The notes: generated from the sequence alone by a model not told the origin. Counted from the first letter of the stretch, positions 7,908 through 16,841 are shown. The stretch: DNA of 64,000 nucleotides from Nonomuraea endophytica (GCF_014203235.1 NZ_JACHIN010000009.1:313539-377538); one strand, 5' to 3'. Translations and numbers: made by a program.

Positions 7908-7937
7908 TTGACGAATAGGGAAAACGCTTACTACGGT
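7908..7937 (+). promoter_or_regulatory. Sigma70-type promoter with embedded operator for transporter operon
   Basis: TTGACG (7908-7913), 18-base spacer, TACGGT (7932-7937). The spacer contains AAAACGCTTAC (7921-7931), a LacI-family-like site, so repressor binding would block polymerase directly. The SD (CGGAGGG) and ATG 7962 follow. Confidence 0.55.
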
Positions 7938-7961
7938 CACGGCCAATCGGAGGGACGACGC

Positions 7962-8957
7962 ATGACGACTTCATCGCAACCGCGTGCCGCCGTGACGCCC
8001 CGCCGTGTCCCCACCGGTACGGCGGGCGCCGCGCCACGCAAACTGCCCCTGCGCCGGCGGATCCGGCGTGACCGGGTCATGCTGCTGCTGACCCTGCCGG
8101 GGCTGGTCTACTTCCTGGTCTTCCACTACGCCCCGCTCATCGGGTACGTGGTGGCGTTCAAGGACTACCAGCCGTACGTGGGCTTCATCGACAGCCCGTG
8201 GATCGGCCTGGCCAACTTCGAGCTGGTCTTCGGCGACAGCCGGTTCTGGACCTCCGTGGTCAACACCCTGAAGATCACGCTCACCCAGCTCGTGCTCTTC
8301 TTCCCGGCGCCGATCGCCCTGGCCCTGCTGCTCAACAGCGTGGTCAGCGACAAGGTCCGCAGGTTCGTGCAGAGCGTGGTCTACCTGCCGCACTTCATCG
8401 GCTGGGTGATCATCGTCTCGATCTTCCAGCAGATACTCGGCGGCGCCGGCGCGCTGCCCAACCTGCTGGAGAGCGTCGGCCTGCCCCGGGTCGACGTCAT
8501 GACGAACCCGGACACCTTCCCGCTGCTCGTGACGCTGCAGGTGCTCTGGAAGGACGCCGGCTGGGGGACGATCATCTTCCTGGCCGCGCTGCTCTCCATC
8601 AACCAGGAGCTCTACGAGGCGGCGGCCATGGACGGCGCGGGCCGCTGGCGCCGGCTCTGGCACGTCACGCTGCCCGGCATCACGCCGATCATCGTGCTGC
8701 TGCTCATCCTCAACCTCGGCAGCATCCTGTCGGTCGGCTTCGAGCAGATCCTGCTCCAGCGCGACGCGGTCGGCGCCGAGTCGGCCGAGGTGCTGGACAC
8801 GTACGTCTACTACAACGGCATCCAGGACGGCCAGTGGGGCCCCGCCGCGGCGGTGGGCCTGATCAAGGCGATCGTCGGCGCGGCCCTCGTGCTCGGCGCG
8901 AACAAGGTGGCGCACCTGCTGGGCCACGAGGGGGTGTACCGCGGTGCGGCCAAGTGA
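7962..8957 (+). CDS. Carbohydrate ABC transporter permease (LplB-type, CUT1)
   Basis: A 331-residue inner-membrane permease with about six helices, the first around LLLTLPGLVYFLVFHYAPLI. The EAA loop that contacts the ATPase is readable as EAAAMDGAGRWRRLWHVTLP. The ATG at 7962 has a clear SD (GGAGGG) and is preferred to the GTG at 7908, which lies inside the promoter. It is the first gene of the rightward transport operon; the next permease overlaps it by 14 bases. No ATP-binding subunit is encoded in the cassette, so a shared MsiK-like ATPase elsewhere is presumably used. Confidence 0.92.
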   Translation: MTTSSQPRAAVTPRRVPTGTAGAAPRKLPLRRRIRRDRVMLLLTLPGLVYFLVFHYAPLIGYVVAFKDYQPYVGFIDSPWIGLANFELVFGDSRFWTSVVNTLKITLTQLVLFFPAPIALALLLNSVVSDKVRRFVQSVVYLPHFIGWVIIVSIFQQILGGAGALPNLLESVGLPRVDVMTNPDTFPLLVTLQVLWKDAGWGTIIFLAALLSINQELYEAAAMDGAGRWRRLWHVTLPGITPIIVLLLILNLGSILSVGFEQILLQRDAVGAESAEVLDTYVYYNGIQDGQWGPAAAVGLIKAIVGAALVLGANKVAHLLGHEGVYRGAAK

Positions 8958-9834
8958 GCGTCCGGCCTGGATGGAACGGCCCAGCAAGGCGGGCCTGGCC
9001 GTCAAGGGCGCGATCCTGCTCGGCGTGAGCCTGCTGGTGATCTACCCGTTCGTCGGCGTGATCGGCACCAGCCTCTCGACCGAGACCGACATCGCCAAGG
9101 CCGGCGGCTTCGTGCTGCTGCCGTCCGCGCCGCGGCTCGACGCGTACCGGGCCATCTTCGAGGGCGGCACGGTCACCCGCGCGCTGCTGGTGAGCGTGCT
9201 CGTGACCGGCATCGGCACGCTGGCCAGTCTCGCCGCCACGATCGGCATGGCCTACGGGCTCAGCCGCCGTGAGGTCACCGGCTCCCGGGCCATCCTGGTC
9301 GTGGCGCTGTTCACGATGCTGTTCAACCCGGGCATCATCGCCGGCTTCCTGACCGTCCAGCAGCTCGGCCTGCTCAACACCTTCGCCGCGCTCGTCCTGC
9401 CCAGCCTGGTCAGCGCCTTCAACCTGGTCGTCCTGCGCTCGTTCTTCATGAACCTGCCGAACGAGCTGATGGAGAGCGCCCGCATGGACGGCGCCGGCGA
9501 CCTGCGCATCCTCGTGCGGATCGTGCTGCCACTGTCGAAGGCGGTGATCGCGGTGATCGCCCTCTTCTACGCGGTGGCGTACTGGAACGCCTTCTTCAAC
9601 GCCCTTCTCTACCTCGACGACACCGAGAAGTGGCCGCTGCCGATGATCCTGCGCATGTTCGTGCTCCAGGGCCGGACGCTGGAGAGCCTCGGCGGCGCCG
9701 CGGAAGCACCCGCACCCGTCCAGGCCATCCAGATGGCGGTGCTCGTGGTGGCCGTCGTCCCGATCCTCATCGTCTACCCCTTCCTCCAGCGCTACTTCAC
9801 CAAGGGCGTGCTCACCGGCGCCATCAAGGGCTGA
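8944..9834 (+). CDS. Carbohydrate ABC transporter permease (YtcP-type, CUT1)
   Basis: A 296-residue second permease with about six membrane helices, starting at a GTG that overlaps the first permease. The EAA motif reads ESARMDGAGDLRILVRIVLP. Together with the preceding gene it forms the heterodimeric channel for a sugar or oligosaccharide. Family resemblance is to the LplC/YtcP subgroup, which usually serves complex glycans such as plant or host polysaccharide fragments, in keeping with the DUF2264 and beta-helix proteins nearby. Confidence 0.91.
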   Translation: MRPSERPAWMERPSKAGLAVKGAILLGVSLLVIYPFVGVIGTSLSTETDIAKAGGFVLLPSAPRLDAYRAIFEGGTVTRALLVSVLVTGIGTLASLAATIGMAYGLSRREVTGSRAILVVALFTMLFNPGIIAGFLTVQQLGLLNTFAALVLPSLVSAFNLVVLRSFFMNLPNELMESARMDGAGDLRILVRIVLPLSKAVIAVIALFYAVAYWNAFFNALLYLDDTEKWPLPMILRMFVLQGRTLESLGGAAEAPAPVQAIQMAVLVVAVVPILIVYPFLQRYFTKGVLTGAIKG

Positions 9835-9859
9835 ACCCCCCACCCGAAGGAAGATCCAC

Positions 9860-11515
9860 ATGAACCTCTCCAGGCGCGGCTTCCTCGGCCTCGCCGCGGG
9901 CGTGGCCGTCACGTCGCTGGCGAGCGCCTGCGGCGGCGGCGCGCAGGCGCCCGCGACGAAGGCCCAGGGACTCACGGTCAAGCTGCCGACCTACACGCCG
10001 CTGGCCTCGATCCCCAAGCCCGACCTGCCCGGGACCGCCGCGGGCGTGCCCGACGCGTACTTCACCTATCCGAAGGAGCTGTTCAAGGCGGTCCAGAAGC
10101 CGCCCATGTCCGGCGGCCAGGTGAAGATCGCGATGAAGACGTTCCTGCCGCCGCCGCCCGGCCGCGAGCAGAACGCGGCCTGGCGGGAGATGGAGAAGCG
10201 GCTCGGCGGCACCGCCGACGTCATGATCGTGCCCACCGACGACTGGCCGACGAAGTTCTCCACACTGGTCGCGGGCGGCAACCTGCCCGACATCTTCCCC
10301 TACATCTCCACCCAGGGCGTCAACAACCTGCCCGCCTTCGCCGCCAGCCAGTGCGCCGACCTGACCCCGTTCCTGTCGGGGGACAAGGTCAAGGAGTATC
10401 CGAACCTGGCCGCGCTGCCCGAGGTCTTCTGGAAGCAGGGCATCATCGGCGGCAAGCTCTACGGCGTGCCCGTGCCGCGCAACCTCGTCGGCGGACTCGG
10501 CTTCTACCGCCACGAGATGTTCGCCCAGGCCGGCGTCACCGACCTGGCCCAGATCACCGGCCTCGACCGCTTCGCCGAACTGCTCAAGGAACTGACCAGG
10601 CCGCAGGAGCGGCGCTGGGCGATCGTCACCGCGACCGGCGGCGTCTTCGGCCTGTCGATCTTCACCCAGCTGTTCGGCGTGCCCCTGGAGTGGCGCTTGG
10701 ACAAGGCCAGCGGCAAGCTCACCCACGCCATCGAGACCGAGGAGTACCGGGCGGCGCTGGAGTACGTGATCAAGCTGCGCGAGGCCGGCGTCATCTACCC
10801 CGGCTCGGAGGGCTTCGACACCCTCAAGCGCAAGAACGAGTTCAACTCGGGCCGCGCCGCCATCACCTACGACGGCCTGCCCGCCTACCTGGGCCCCGGC
10901 AACTACCTGCAGACCCAGAAGAAGATCGACCCCAAGGCCGACCCGCGCCCGCTGCTGCCCATCGGCGCCAAGGCCGTGACGTTCGCCAACAACATCGCCT
11001 TCTCCACCAACCTGCTGAAGAAGGCCGGCGAGGCCCGGGTCAAGGAACTGCTGCGGGTGGCCGACTTCTTCGCCGCGCCGTTCGGCAGCGAGGAGTTCAC
11101 GCTCATCCAGTACGGCCTGGCCGGCACCGACCACACCCGCGACGACCAGGGCAACCCGGTGCTGACCGACCAGGGCGCCAAGGACATCACCGTCCCGTGG
11201 AAGTACATCGCCGCGCCCACCCAGGCCGTCTACGACCCCACCTCGCGCGACGGCGTCGAGCACGTGCACGCGGCGCTGACGAAGATGATCCCCCAGGCGG
11301 TCTACGACCCGACCACCGGCATGTTCTCCCCGACCGCTGAGAACAAGTTCGAGTCGCTCTACACCATGCGCAACGACAAGGTCACCTCGATCGTCGCGGG
11401 CCGGGCCAGGCTGAGCGAGCTGGACCAGCTCGTCAAGGACTGGCGTGCGCAGGGCGGGGACAAGATCCGCGCCGAGTTCGAGCAGGCGCTCCAGCAGTCG
11501 AACGGCCCTCGATGA
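9860..11515 (+). CDS. Extracellular sugar-binding lipoprotein (LplA-type)
   Basis: A 551-residue solute-binding protein. The N-terminus carries a twin-Arg motif (SRRGFLGLA, Arg5-Arg6) and a lipobox LASAC with Cys24, so Tat export and lipid anchoring are predicted. The mature part has the cluster B features of large CUT1 binding proteins. It is the third gene of the transport operon, with GAAGGAAG as SD. Its last codons overlap the following gene by four bases, coupling their translation. Confidence 0.92.
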   Translation: MNLSRRGFLGLAAGVAVTSLASACGGGAQAPATKAQGLTVKLPTYTPLASIPKPDLPGTAAGVPDAYFTYPKELFKAVQKPPMSGGQVKIAMKTFLPPPPGREQNAAWREMEKRLGGTADVMIVPTDDWPTKFSTLVAGGNLPDIFPYISTQGVNNLPAFAASQCADLTPFLSGDKVKEYPNLAALPEVFWKQGIIGGKLYGVPVPRNLVGGLGFYRHEMFAQAGVTDLAQITGLDRFAELLKELTRPQERRWAIVTATGGVFGLSIFTQLFGVPLEWRLDKASGKLTHAIETEEYRAALEYVIKLREAGVIYPGSEGFDTLKRKNEFNSGRAAITYDGLPAYLGPGNYLQTQKKIDPKADPRPLLPIGAKAVTFANNIAFSTNLLKKAGEARVKELLRVADFFAAPFGSEEFTLIQYGLAGTDHTRDDQGNPVLTDQGAKDITVPWKYIAAPTQAVYDPTSRDGVEHVHAALTKMIPQAVYDPTTGMFSPTAENKFESLYTMRNDKVTSIVAGRARLSELDQLVKDWRAQGGDKIRAEFEQALQQSNGPR

Positions 11516-13665
11516 GGGTCTTCCACGTCCCCCCCGGCTCGCTGGAAACCGTCCGCGACCAGGTACGGCAGGCCGTGGCCGACGGCATCGACGGCGACAT
11601 CGAGATCCGCCTGGCCGGAGGCGTCCACCAGCTGACCCTCCCCCTGGTCCTGGACGAGCGCGACAGCGCCCCCGAGGGCCGCACGATCACCTGGACCGCC
11701 GAGCCGGGCGAGCAGCCGGTGCTGTCCGGCGGAGTACGCCTGACCGGCTGGCGCGAGGAGGCGGGCCGCTGGGTCACCGAGACGCCGGAAGGCGTGTCGC
11801 CCAGGCAGCTGTTCGTCCGCGGCCTCCGAGCGGTCCGCGCACAGAGCGACACCCGCTCCGTGGCGGCCCGCGACGCCCGCCTCACGGCGGTCGGCGACGA
11901 CAGCTCTGCGGCGGTCCGCGACGCCAGCTTCGCGGCGGTCTGCGACGTCACCCAGGACGGCATGACCGGCGCGGTGGCCAGTGGCGTGGCCGCCTGGTCC
12001 GACCCGGGCAACGCCTCAGTGGTGATCCGGGTGCGCTGGCGCAACTACCACTGCCGGATCGACCGGGTAGAGGGCGACCGGATCGTCTTCGCGGAGCCGT
12101 GCTGGGCCAACTCGGCCTCCGGCACCGGCCGCACCGGCCCCTCCTGGGACTTCACGACCGTGGACTCCACCCGCCACACCAAGGTGGTCTCCTTCGAGAA
12201 CGCCATCGAGCTGCTCGACCGGCCGGGCGAGTTCGTCCATGACCGCGGCAGCCGTACCGTCACCTATCTGCCGCGCGCGGGGGAGAGCCCCGAGGACGTC
12301 ATCGCGCCCGCGACCGAGACGCTGCTGCGGATCGAGGGCGCGGCGCGGGTGCGGGTGCGCGGGCTGGCCTTCGAGCACGCCGCCTACCGGCAGCCGGACA
12401 CCGAAGAGGGTTACGCGGGCGCGCAGGCCGGGCTCACGCTGGCCGGCGCGACCGGACCCACAGGCCACGCGGGCCGCCACTACACCAAGCCCGCGGCGGC
12501 GCTCGTGGTGCGCGGCGGGCGGGAGGTCGCGGTCGAGGACTGCGTGTTCACGCGGCTCGGCGGCGCGGGCGTGATCTTCGAGGCGGGCACCAGGGACTCC
12601 TCGATCACCGGCTGCACCTTCACCGACCTGTCCTCGGGCGCCGTCTACGTTGGCGACACCGAGCCGAACCCGCCCGCCGAGCTGCGCGGCGAACGCAACA
12701 CCGTGGCCCGCAACCTCATCAGCGGGGTGGGGATCGAGTTCACCGACGCGGTGGGGATCTGGGCGGGGTACGAGAGCTCGCTGGTCGTGGATCACAACAC
12801 GCTGGAGCGGCTGCCGTACTCGGGAATCTCGGTCGGCTGGGGCTGGAACCAGCCCGAGGCCCAGAACCCCGACATGCGCGACAACAAGCTGACCAACAAC
12901 CGGATCACCGACGTCATGCTCATCCAGCACGACGGCGGCGCCATCTACACCCAGGGCCCGCAGCCCGGCACGGTGATCAGCGGCAACTACGTCAACCGCT
13001 CCGCCTACGGCAACACCGAGCGCGACGGCAACGGCGTCTACCTGGACGAGCAGAGCTCCCACATCCGCGTCGAAGGCAACGTGATCACCCGCGTCGGCTA
13101 CAAGTGGATCTCCAACTGGGCCGAATACGGCATCGGCAACCACGTCACCGGCAACTGGACCGACACCGAAGCCCCGCCGCTGTCCGGCCGAGGCTCCCGC
13201 ACGGAGGACAACCACACGGCGCTGGAACGGCTCCCGCCCGAAGCCCTGGACGTGGCCAGGCACGCCGGAGCCACACCGGGAGAGGTCGAGCAACTGGCCC
13301 CCGACCTGGCCCGAGGCAGACCCGCCACCCAGTCGTCCACCGAGGCTCCGGCGGCCAACGCCGTGGACGGCTCCACCACCACCGACAGCAGAACGGCGGA
13401 CGAACCCGGCGCCTGGTGGCAGGTCGACCTAGGCGCCACCCTGCCGCTCACCGAGGTGGAGATCTGGAACGACGCCACGATGACCACCGCCGATGTCGAG
13501 GTCATCCTGGCCAAGCGAGCCGACCTGTCCGGCGCCCGGCGCGTCCACGTGCCGGGCAAGGCGCTGCGCCCCACCTTCGTGTCGCTCACCGGCGAGGCCC
13601 GCTACCTGCGCCTCCAGCGCGCGGGCACCGGCGGGATCGGCCTGGCCGAGGTCAGAGTTCGCTAG
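11512..13665 (+). CDS. Right-handed beta-helix protein with C-terminal F5/8-type C domain (putative glycoside hydrolase)
   Basis: A 717-residue protein. The N-terminal region (PLVLDERDS, then a TWTAEPGEQPVLSGGVRLTG stretch) resembles GH141-like parallel beta-helix enzymes. The middle has successive beta-helix coils with repeated Asn/Asp turns (GCTFTDLSSGAVYVG, NNRITDVMLIQHDGGAIY, GNYVNRSAYGN). The last ~120 residues, beginning near DLARGRPATQSSTE, form an F5/8 type C (discoidin/CBM32-like) domain. There is no signal peptide although such carbohydrate-binding domains are commonly extracellular, so it would work in the cytoplasm on imported glycan. Four tandem 8-residue repeats lie at about 117-148. 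It is the last gene of the operon. Confidence 0.82.
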   Translation: MRVFHVPPGSLETVRDQVRQAVADGIDGDIEIRLAGGVHQLTLPLVLDERDSAPEGRTITWTAEPGEQPVLSGGVRLTGWREEAGRWVTETPEGVSPRQLFVRGLRAVRAQSDTRSVAARDARLTAVGDDSSAAVRDASFAAVCDVTQDGMTGAVASGVAAWSDPGNASVVIRVRWRNYHCRIDRVEGDRIVFAEPCWANSASGTGRTGPSWDFTTVDSTRHTKVVSFENAIELLDRPGEFVHDRGSRTVTYLPRAGESPEDVIAPATETLLRIEGAARVRVRGLAFEHAAYRQPDTEEGYAGAQAGLTLAGATGPTGHAGRHYTKPAAALVVRGGREVAVEDCVFTRLGGAGVIFEAGTRDSSITGCTFTDLSSGAVYVGDTEPNPPAELRGERNTVARNLISGVGIEFTDAVGIWAGYESSLVVDHNTLERLPYSGISVGWGWNQPEAQNPDMRDNKLTNNRITDVMLIQHDGGAIYTQGPQPGTVISGNYVNRSAYGNTERDGNGVYLDEQSSHIRVEGNVITRVGYKWISNWAEYGIGNHVTGNWTDTEAPPLSGRGSRTEDNHTALERLPPEALDVARHAGATPGEVEQLAPDLARGRPATQSSTEAPAANAVDGSTTTDSRTADEPGAWWQVDLGATLPLTEVEIWNDATMTTADVEVILAKRADLSGARRVHVPGKALRPTFVSLTGEARYLRLQRAGTGGIGLAEVRVR
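11861..11956 (+). repeat. Four in-frame tandem 24-bp repeats inside the beta-helix gene
   Basis: Units at 11861, 11885, 11909 and 11933 share CGGCGGTC-N-GCGACG; they encode VAARDARL, TAVGDDSS, AAVRDASF and AAVCDVTQ. They sit in a variable loop between the N-terminal fold and the helix coils and look like a local expansion. Confidence 0.8.
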
Positions 13666-14344
13666 GCAGGCGCCGCCAGTACTGCTTCTTGCCCTCCTCG
13701 CGCACCACCAGGTCCAGCCGGGCCAGCTCGGCCCGCAACTCGTCGGCGTCGTCCTTCTTGTCCTTCTCCAGGGCCACCTGCCTGGCCCTGAAGAAGGCGT
13801 GGGCGGCGGCGTCCAGGTCGGGGTGCCCGTCGGCCCACAGCCGGAACTCCGCCCGCGCCGGGTCACCGGCCACCCACGGATAGCCGCGGGCCACGAAGGC
13901 CCGCTCGATGTCGGCCCGCCGGGGCAGGTCGCCGCGGGTCCTGACCAGTTCCTCGGTCCGGTGGCCGTGGACGACGACGTGCTCGCCGTCGAGGAAGACG
14001 GCCGCCGCGTCGGCCCGGCGCGCCTCCCACCGACGCTCGCCGTGCGTGAAGACGGCCCGCGTGTCGTCCACCGCGATCCCCAGCAGGTCGGCGATGATCA
14101 GGAACGCCAGCACCAGCCCGCCCACGGCCCCCAGCCCGAGCGCGCCGATCGTCGCGTATGGCTCCGCCAGCCCGGCCAGCAACTTGACCGGCTTCTCGAA
14201 CGGCACCCAAGGCCAGGTCGCCGCCCACCCGATGAGCGCTTTCACCAGCCACAGCACCCCCGCGCCCAGCAGTGGCCCGCCCGCCCAGATCAGCACGCGG
14301 TGCAGGGCGGGAATCGTCACGACGGTCTGGTCAGAAGCAGGCAT
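13652..14344 (-). CDS. YqeB-like two-helix membrane protein
   Basis: A 230-residue protein with two N-terminal membrane helices (about residues 18-40 and 67-90). A cytoplasmic region follows that resembles a PH-like YqeB domain (AVDDTRAVFTHGERRWEARRADAAAVFLDG), then a charged C-terminal half. Function is unknown. The ATG at 14344 overlaps, as TGATG, the stop of the +1 alternative reading of the upstream gene, which suggests translational coupling. Its end overlaps the convergent beta-helix gene by 14 bases. Confidence 0.7.
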   Translation of the reverse strand: MPASDQTVVTIPALHRVLIWAGGPLLGAGVLWLVKALIGWAATWPWVPFEKPVKLLAGLAEPYATIGALGLGAVGGLVLAFLIIADLLGIAVDDTRAVFTHGERRWEARRADAAAVFLDGEHVVVHGHRTEELVRTRGDLPRRADIERAFVARGYPWVAGDPARAEFRLWADGHPDLDAAAHAFFRARQVALEKDKKDDADELRAELARLDLVVREEGKKQYWRRLPSEL

Positions 14345-14393
14345 CAGCGAAGTTCGGCTTTCTTTCCGGCGGCTTTCTTTCCAGCAAGGATGA

Positions 14394-15179
14394 TCAGCAC
14401 GACCACGCCCAGGGCGAAGGCCGTGTTGTGGCCCAGTTTGGCGGACCGACCAGCGAGATCGTCCACTCCAGAACCTGGGAGACCGACATGAGGACGAACG
14501 TCACCCCGCCGACCACCCACGGACCGGGTGCGGGCCGAGGATCCACCGGCCCCGGCCGCGTCCTGACCGCGAACGCCACCGCGACCAGCGCCAGGACCAC
14601 CGCGCCCGCCCCGGCCAGCTGCCCCGCGGACGGGACGAAGCCCTCGGTCTCCAGATGCCACCGCACCACGAACCACGCGGCGCCCGCGAACGCCAGCGCC
14701 GTGACGACCGTCCCCGGCCACCCCAGCCACGGCGTGGTCCTGCGCTCCGGCCTCACGAACGACTCCACGATCGCGATCGGCGCGCAGATGCTGAAGACCA
14801 CGTGCCCGGCCACCCAGTGCAGCGACAGGTACGCCCCGATGCCGAGCTGCGGGACGTAGGTGGGCTCCAGCATCGGCGCCAGGTACGGGATGTCGCGGTA
14901 GGACGGGTTGAACATCGCCTGGTCGATCAGGCCGGGCTGGAGCACGCCGAACGCCGCCGCCAGCAGGAACATCGTGGACCAGCCCCGGCCCGCCCTGCGG
15001 GCGCACTCGCGGATGAGGAGGGCGGCGGCGCCGTACAGGGGGACGAAGACGAGCAGGCCGCCGAGCAGCTCGGCGACGTCGCCCGTGGAGGTGTCGTAGC
15101 CGCTGAGGTACTCGGCGCAGGCCGGTGCCAGAAGCAGCAACCCCAGCGCCGGTGGCAGGCCTTTGACGGACATGCCCAC
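14394..15179 (-). CDS. Multi-pass membrane protein, probably frameshifted near its C-terminus
   Basis: A polytopic membrane protein of about 261 residues with at least six helices; the family is not recognised. The open frame ends at 14394 with an unconvincing tail (VGPPNWATTRPSPWAWSC). The overlapping frame continues as AKLGHNTAFALGVVVLIILAGKKAAGKKAELR, read in two pieces: a hydrophobic helix (HNTAFALGVVVLIILAG), then a lysine-rich end, stopping at 14344 in a TGATG overlap with the next gene. This looks like the authentic C-terminus, so an indel (real or sequencing) around 14440-14470 is likely. Start is GTG 15179 or ATG 15173; no good SD decides. Confidence 0.6.
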   Translation of the reverse strand: MGMSVKGLPPALGLLLLAPACAEYLSGYDTSTGDVAELLGGLLVFVPLYGAAALLIRECARRAGRGWSTMFLLAAAFGVLQPGLIDQAMFNPSYRDIPYLAPMLEPTYVPQLGIGAYLSLHWVAGHVVFSICAPIAIVESFVRPERRTTPWLGWPGTVVTALAFAGAAWFVVRWHLETEGFVPSAGQLAGAGAVVLALVAVAFAVRTRPGPVDPRPAPGPWVVGGVTFVLMSVSQVLEWTISLVGPPNWATTRPSPWAWSC

Positions 15180-15249
15180 GACGCTAGGGACGGCGGTGCC
15201 CGGTCCGGATCGGTCCTCGGGCTATGGGGGGCCGACCAAAGTCGATGGG

Positions 15250-16026
15250 TCAGCGACCGTAGAAGGTGGGGCGCTCCTTGACCAGGAAGGACCGGGTGGC
15301 GTCGAGGTGGTCGTCCGTGGCGGCGCACTCGTCCTGCAGGACCGCCTCCAGTTCCAGGGAGTCGGCCAGGGAATGGGTGGCGGCGTAGGCGAGTGCCCGC
15401 TTGGTGGCCGCGTACGCCTTGGTGGGGCCGTGCGCCAGCCGTACCGCCAGCTCCTGGGCGGTCTTCAGCACGTCGTCCGGCGCGACCACCCGCGTCACCA
15501 CGCCCAGTTCCAGCGCCCGCTGGGCGTCCAGCGGCTCGCCCAGCAGCAGGAGCTCGGCCGCGCGGCCGGGTCCCACGAGCCGCTGCAGCGTCCAGGAGGC
15601 GCCCGAGTCGGGGGCCAGGCCGATGCCGCCGAAGGCCATCGCGAACTTCGCCTTCTCCGAGGCCACCCGCAGGTCGCAGGCGAAGGCCAGCGAGGCGCCC
15701 GCCCCCGCGGCCACGCCGTTGACCGCCGCCACCACCGGCTTGGGCATCGTGGTGATCAGCTCGACGATCGGGTTGTAGTGCTGGCGCACCGTCCCCGCCA
15801 GGCCGCGGCCCGCCTCCAGGTTGTCGGAGTGCTCGCGCAGGTCCTGGCCGGCGCAGAACGCCCGGCCGGAGCCGGTCAGCAGCACCGCGCGCACCATCGG
15901 GTCCTCCGCCGCCCGGCGCAACGCGTCGAGCAGGGCCGTCTTCAGCTCGGCCGTCAGCGAGTTCATCGCGTCGGGGCGGTCGAGCGTGATGGTGGACACG
16001 CTCTCGGACACGTCGTAGCGGATCAC
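15250..16026 (-). CDS. Enoyl-CoA hydratase/isomerase family protein
   Basis: A 258-residue crotonase-fold enzyme, cytoplasmic. Visible are the oxyanion-hole segment SGRAFCAGQDLREH, the second loop NGVAAGAGASLAFACDLRVAS and FGGIGLAPDSGASW. Asp in the APDSG loop rather than Glu resembles PaaG/PaaB-type isomerases. The start is the GTG at 16026, overlapping the paaX-like gene's stop by four bases. Coupling to a PaaX regulator suggests a role in CoA-thioester degradation such as phenylacetyl-CoA, but no other paa gene is present. Confidence 0.9.
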   Translation of the reverse strand: MIRYDVSESVSTITLDRPDAMNSLTAELKTALLDALRRAAEDPMVRAVLLTGSGRAFCAGQDLREHSDNLEAGRGLAGTVRQHYNPIVELITTMPKPVVAAVNGVAAGAGASLAFACDLRVASEKAKFAMAFGGIGLAPDSGASWTLQRLVGPGRAAELLLLGEPLDAQRALELGVVTRVVAPDDVLKTAQELAVRLAHGPTKAYAATKRALAYAATHSLADSLELEAVLQDECAATDDHLDATRSFLVKERPTFYGR

Positions 16027-16841
16027 AGGGTCTCCAGGTTGTGGTCGACGAATGCGGCGGCTCTGGGCAGCAGGCGCGCCGCCTCCTGCTCGAAATATGC
16101 CCGCGCCTTCTCGCCGGGCCACCCCGGCGGCAGCAGTTCCGCGGGCAAGCCCGGGTCGCGGAACAGGAAGTTACGCCAGCCGTGAACCAGCACGCTCCTG
16201 GTGGCGAAGACGCGGTCGTCGGACGCGTGCGGGGGCAGCGAGTCCACCAGCGAACCGGCCTCCGCCAGCCAGCGCTCGTAGGCCGCGGCGATGCCGTCGA
16301 GATCCCAGGCGCGGGCCACGAGCTCGCGCGGATCGCCGTCCAGCGCGGCGTCGAAGCGGTCGGCCACCACACCCTCCCCGTCGAGCAGATTGTCCAGCTC
16401 GATCGAGGATCGTGGACCGATCCAGGCCGTCTCGGACAGCGCCGCGTAGCCGAGGAATGTGAGGTCGGCGCGGAGCCGTTCCCGCCTCGGACGCTCCCGC
16501 ACCGGCCCGAAGACGATCACGTGCCAGTGTCCACGCCAGCCGAGCGTCCCCGCTCGGTAAATTCTCAGTGCTGCCTCGTCCAGGCGCCTGACGCACTTCG
16601 GAGTCAGGCCGTATCCGGGTCCGTGCGGCAGCCGGACCGGCGACAGCCAGCCCTGTCTGACCATGCGCGAAACGGCCGTGCGCACGGCGGGAGCGGCGAT
16701 TTCCAGGGGTTTCATCAGCCGCACCAGGGCGGCAACGGAGGCCTGGCCACCGCGTGATCGCAGGTGGTCTCCATAGAGGTCGAACAGGCCGGCGCGTGCG
16801 TGCACGAAGTCCAGTTTGGCCGTCTTCGCACCCCCGGACAA
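16023..16841 (-). CDS. PaaX family transcriptional regulator
   Basis: Up to 272 residues. The N-terminal winged helix is LFDLYGDHLRSRGGQASVAALVRLM and PAVRTAVSRMVRQGWL. The central and C-terminal PaaX domains are readable (GWRGHWHVIVFGPVRERPRR). PaaX proteins repress phenylacetate catabolism and respond to phenylacetyl-CoA; here the partner gene is a single crotonase. The start is uncertain: TTG at 16841 has no SD, and GTG at 16805 would give the usual compact N-terminus (MHARAGLFDLYG). Confidence 0.87.
   Translation of the reverse strand: MSGGAKTAKLDFVHARAGLFDLYGDHLRSRGGQASVAALVRLMKPLEIAAPAVRTAVSRMVRQGWLSPVRLPHGPGYGLTPKCVRRLDEAALRIYRAGTLGWRGHWHVIVFGPVRERPRRERLRADLTFLGYAALSETAWIGPRSSIELDNLLDGEGVVADRFDAALDGDPRELVARAWDLDGIAAAYERWLAEAGSLVDSLPPHASDDRVFATRSVLVHGWRNFLFRDPGLPAELLPPGWPGEKARAYFEQEAARLLPRAAAFVDHNLETL

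Noticed and set aside
15163..16185. A 340-codon plus-strand frame antisense to the enoyl-CoA hydratase
   Set aside because: Arg/Gly/His-rich shadow product; the minus-strand crotonase is unambiguous.
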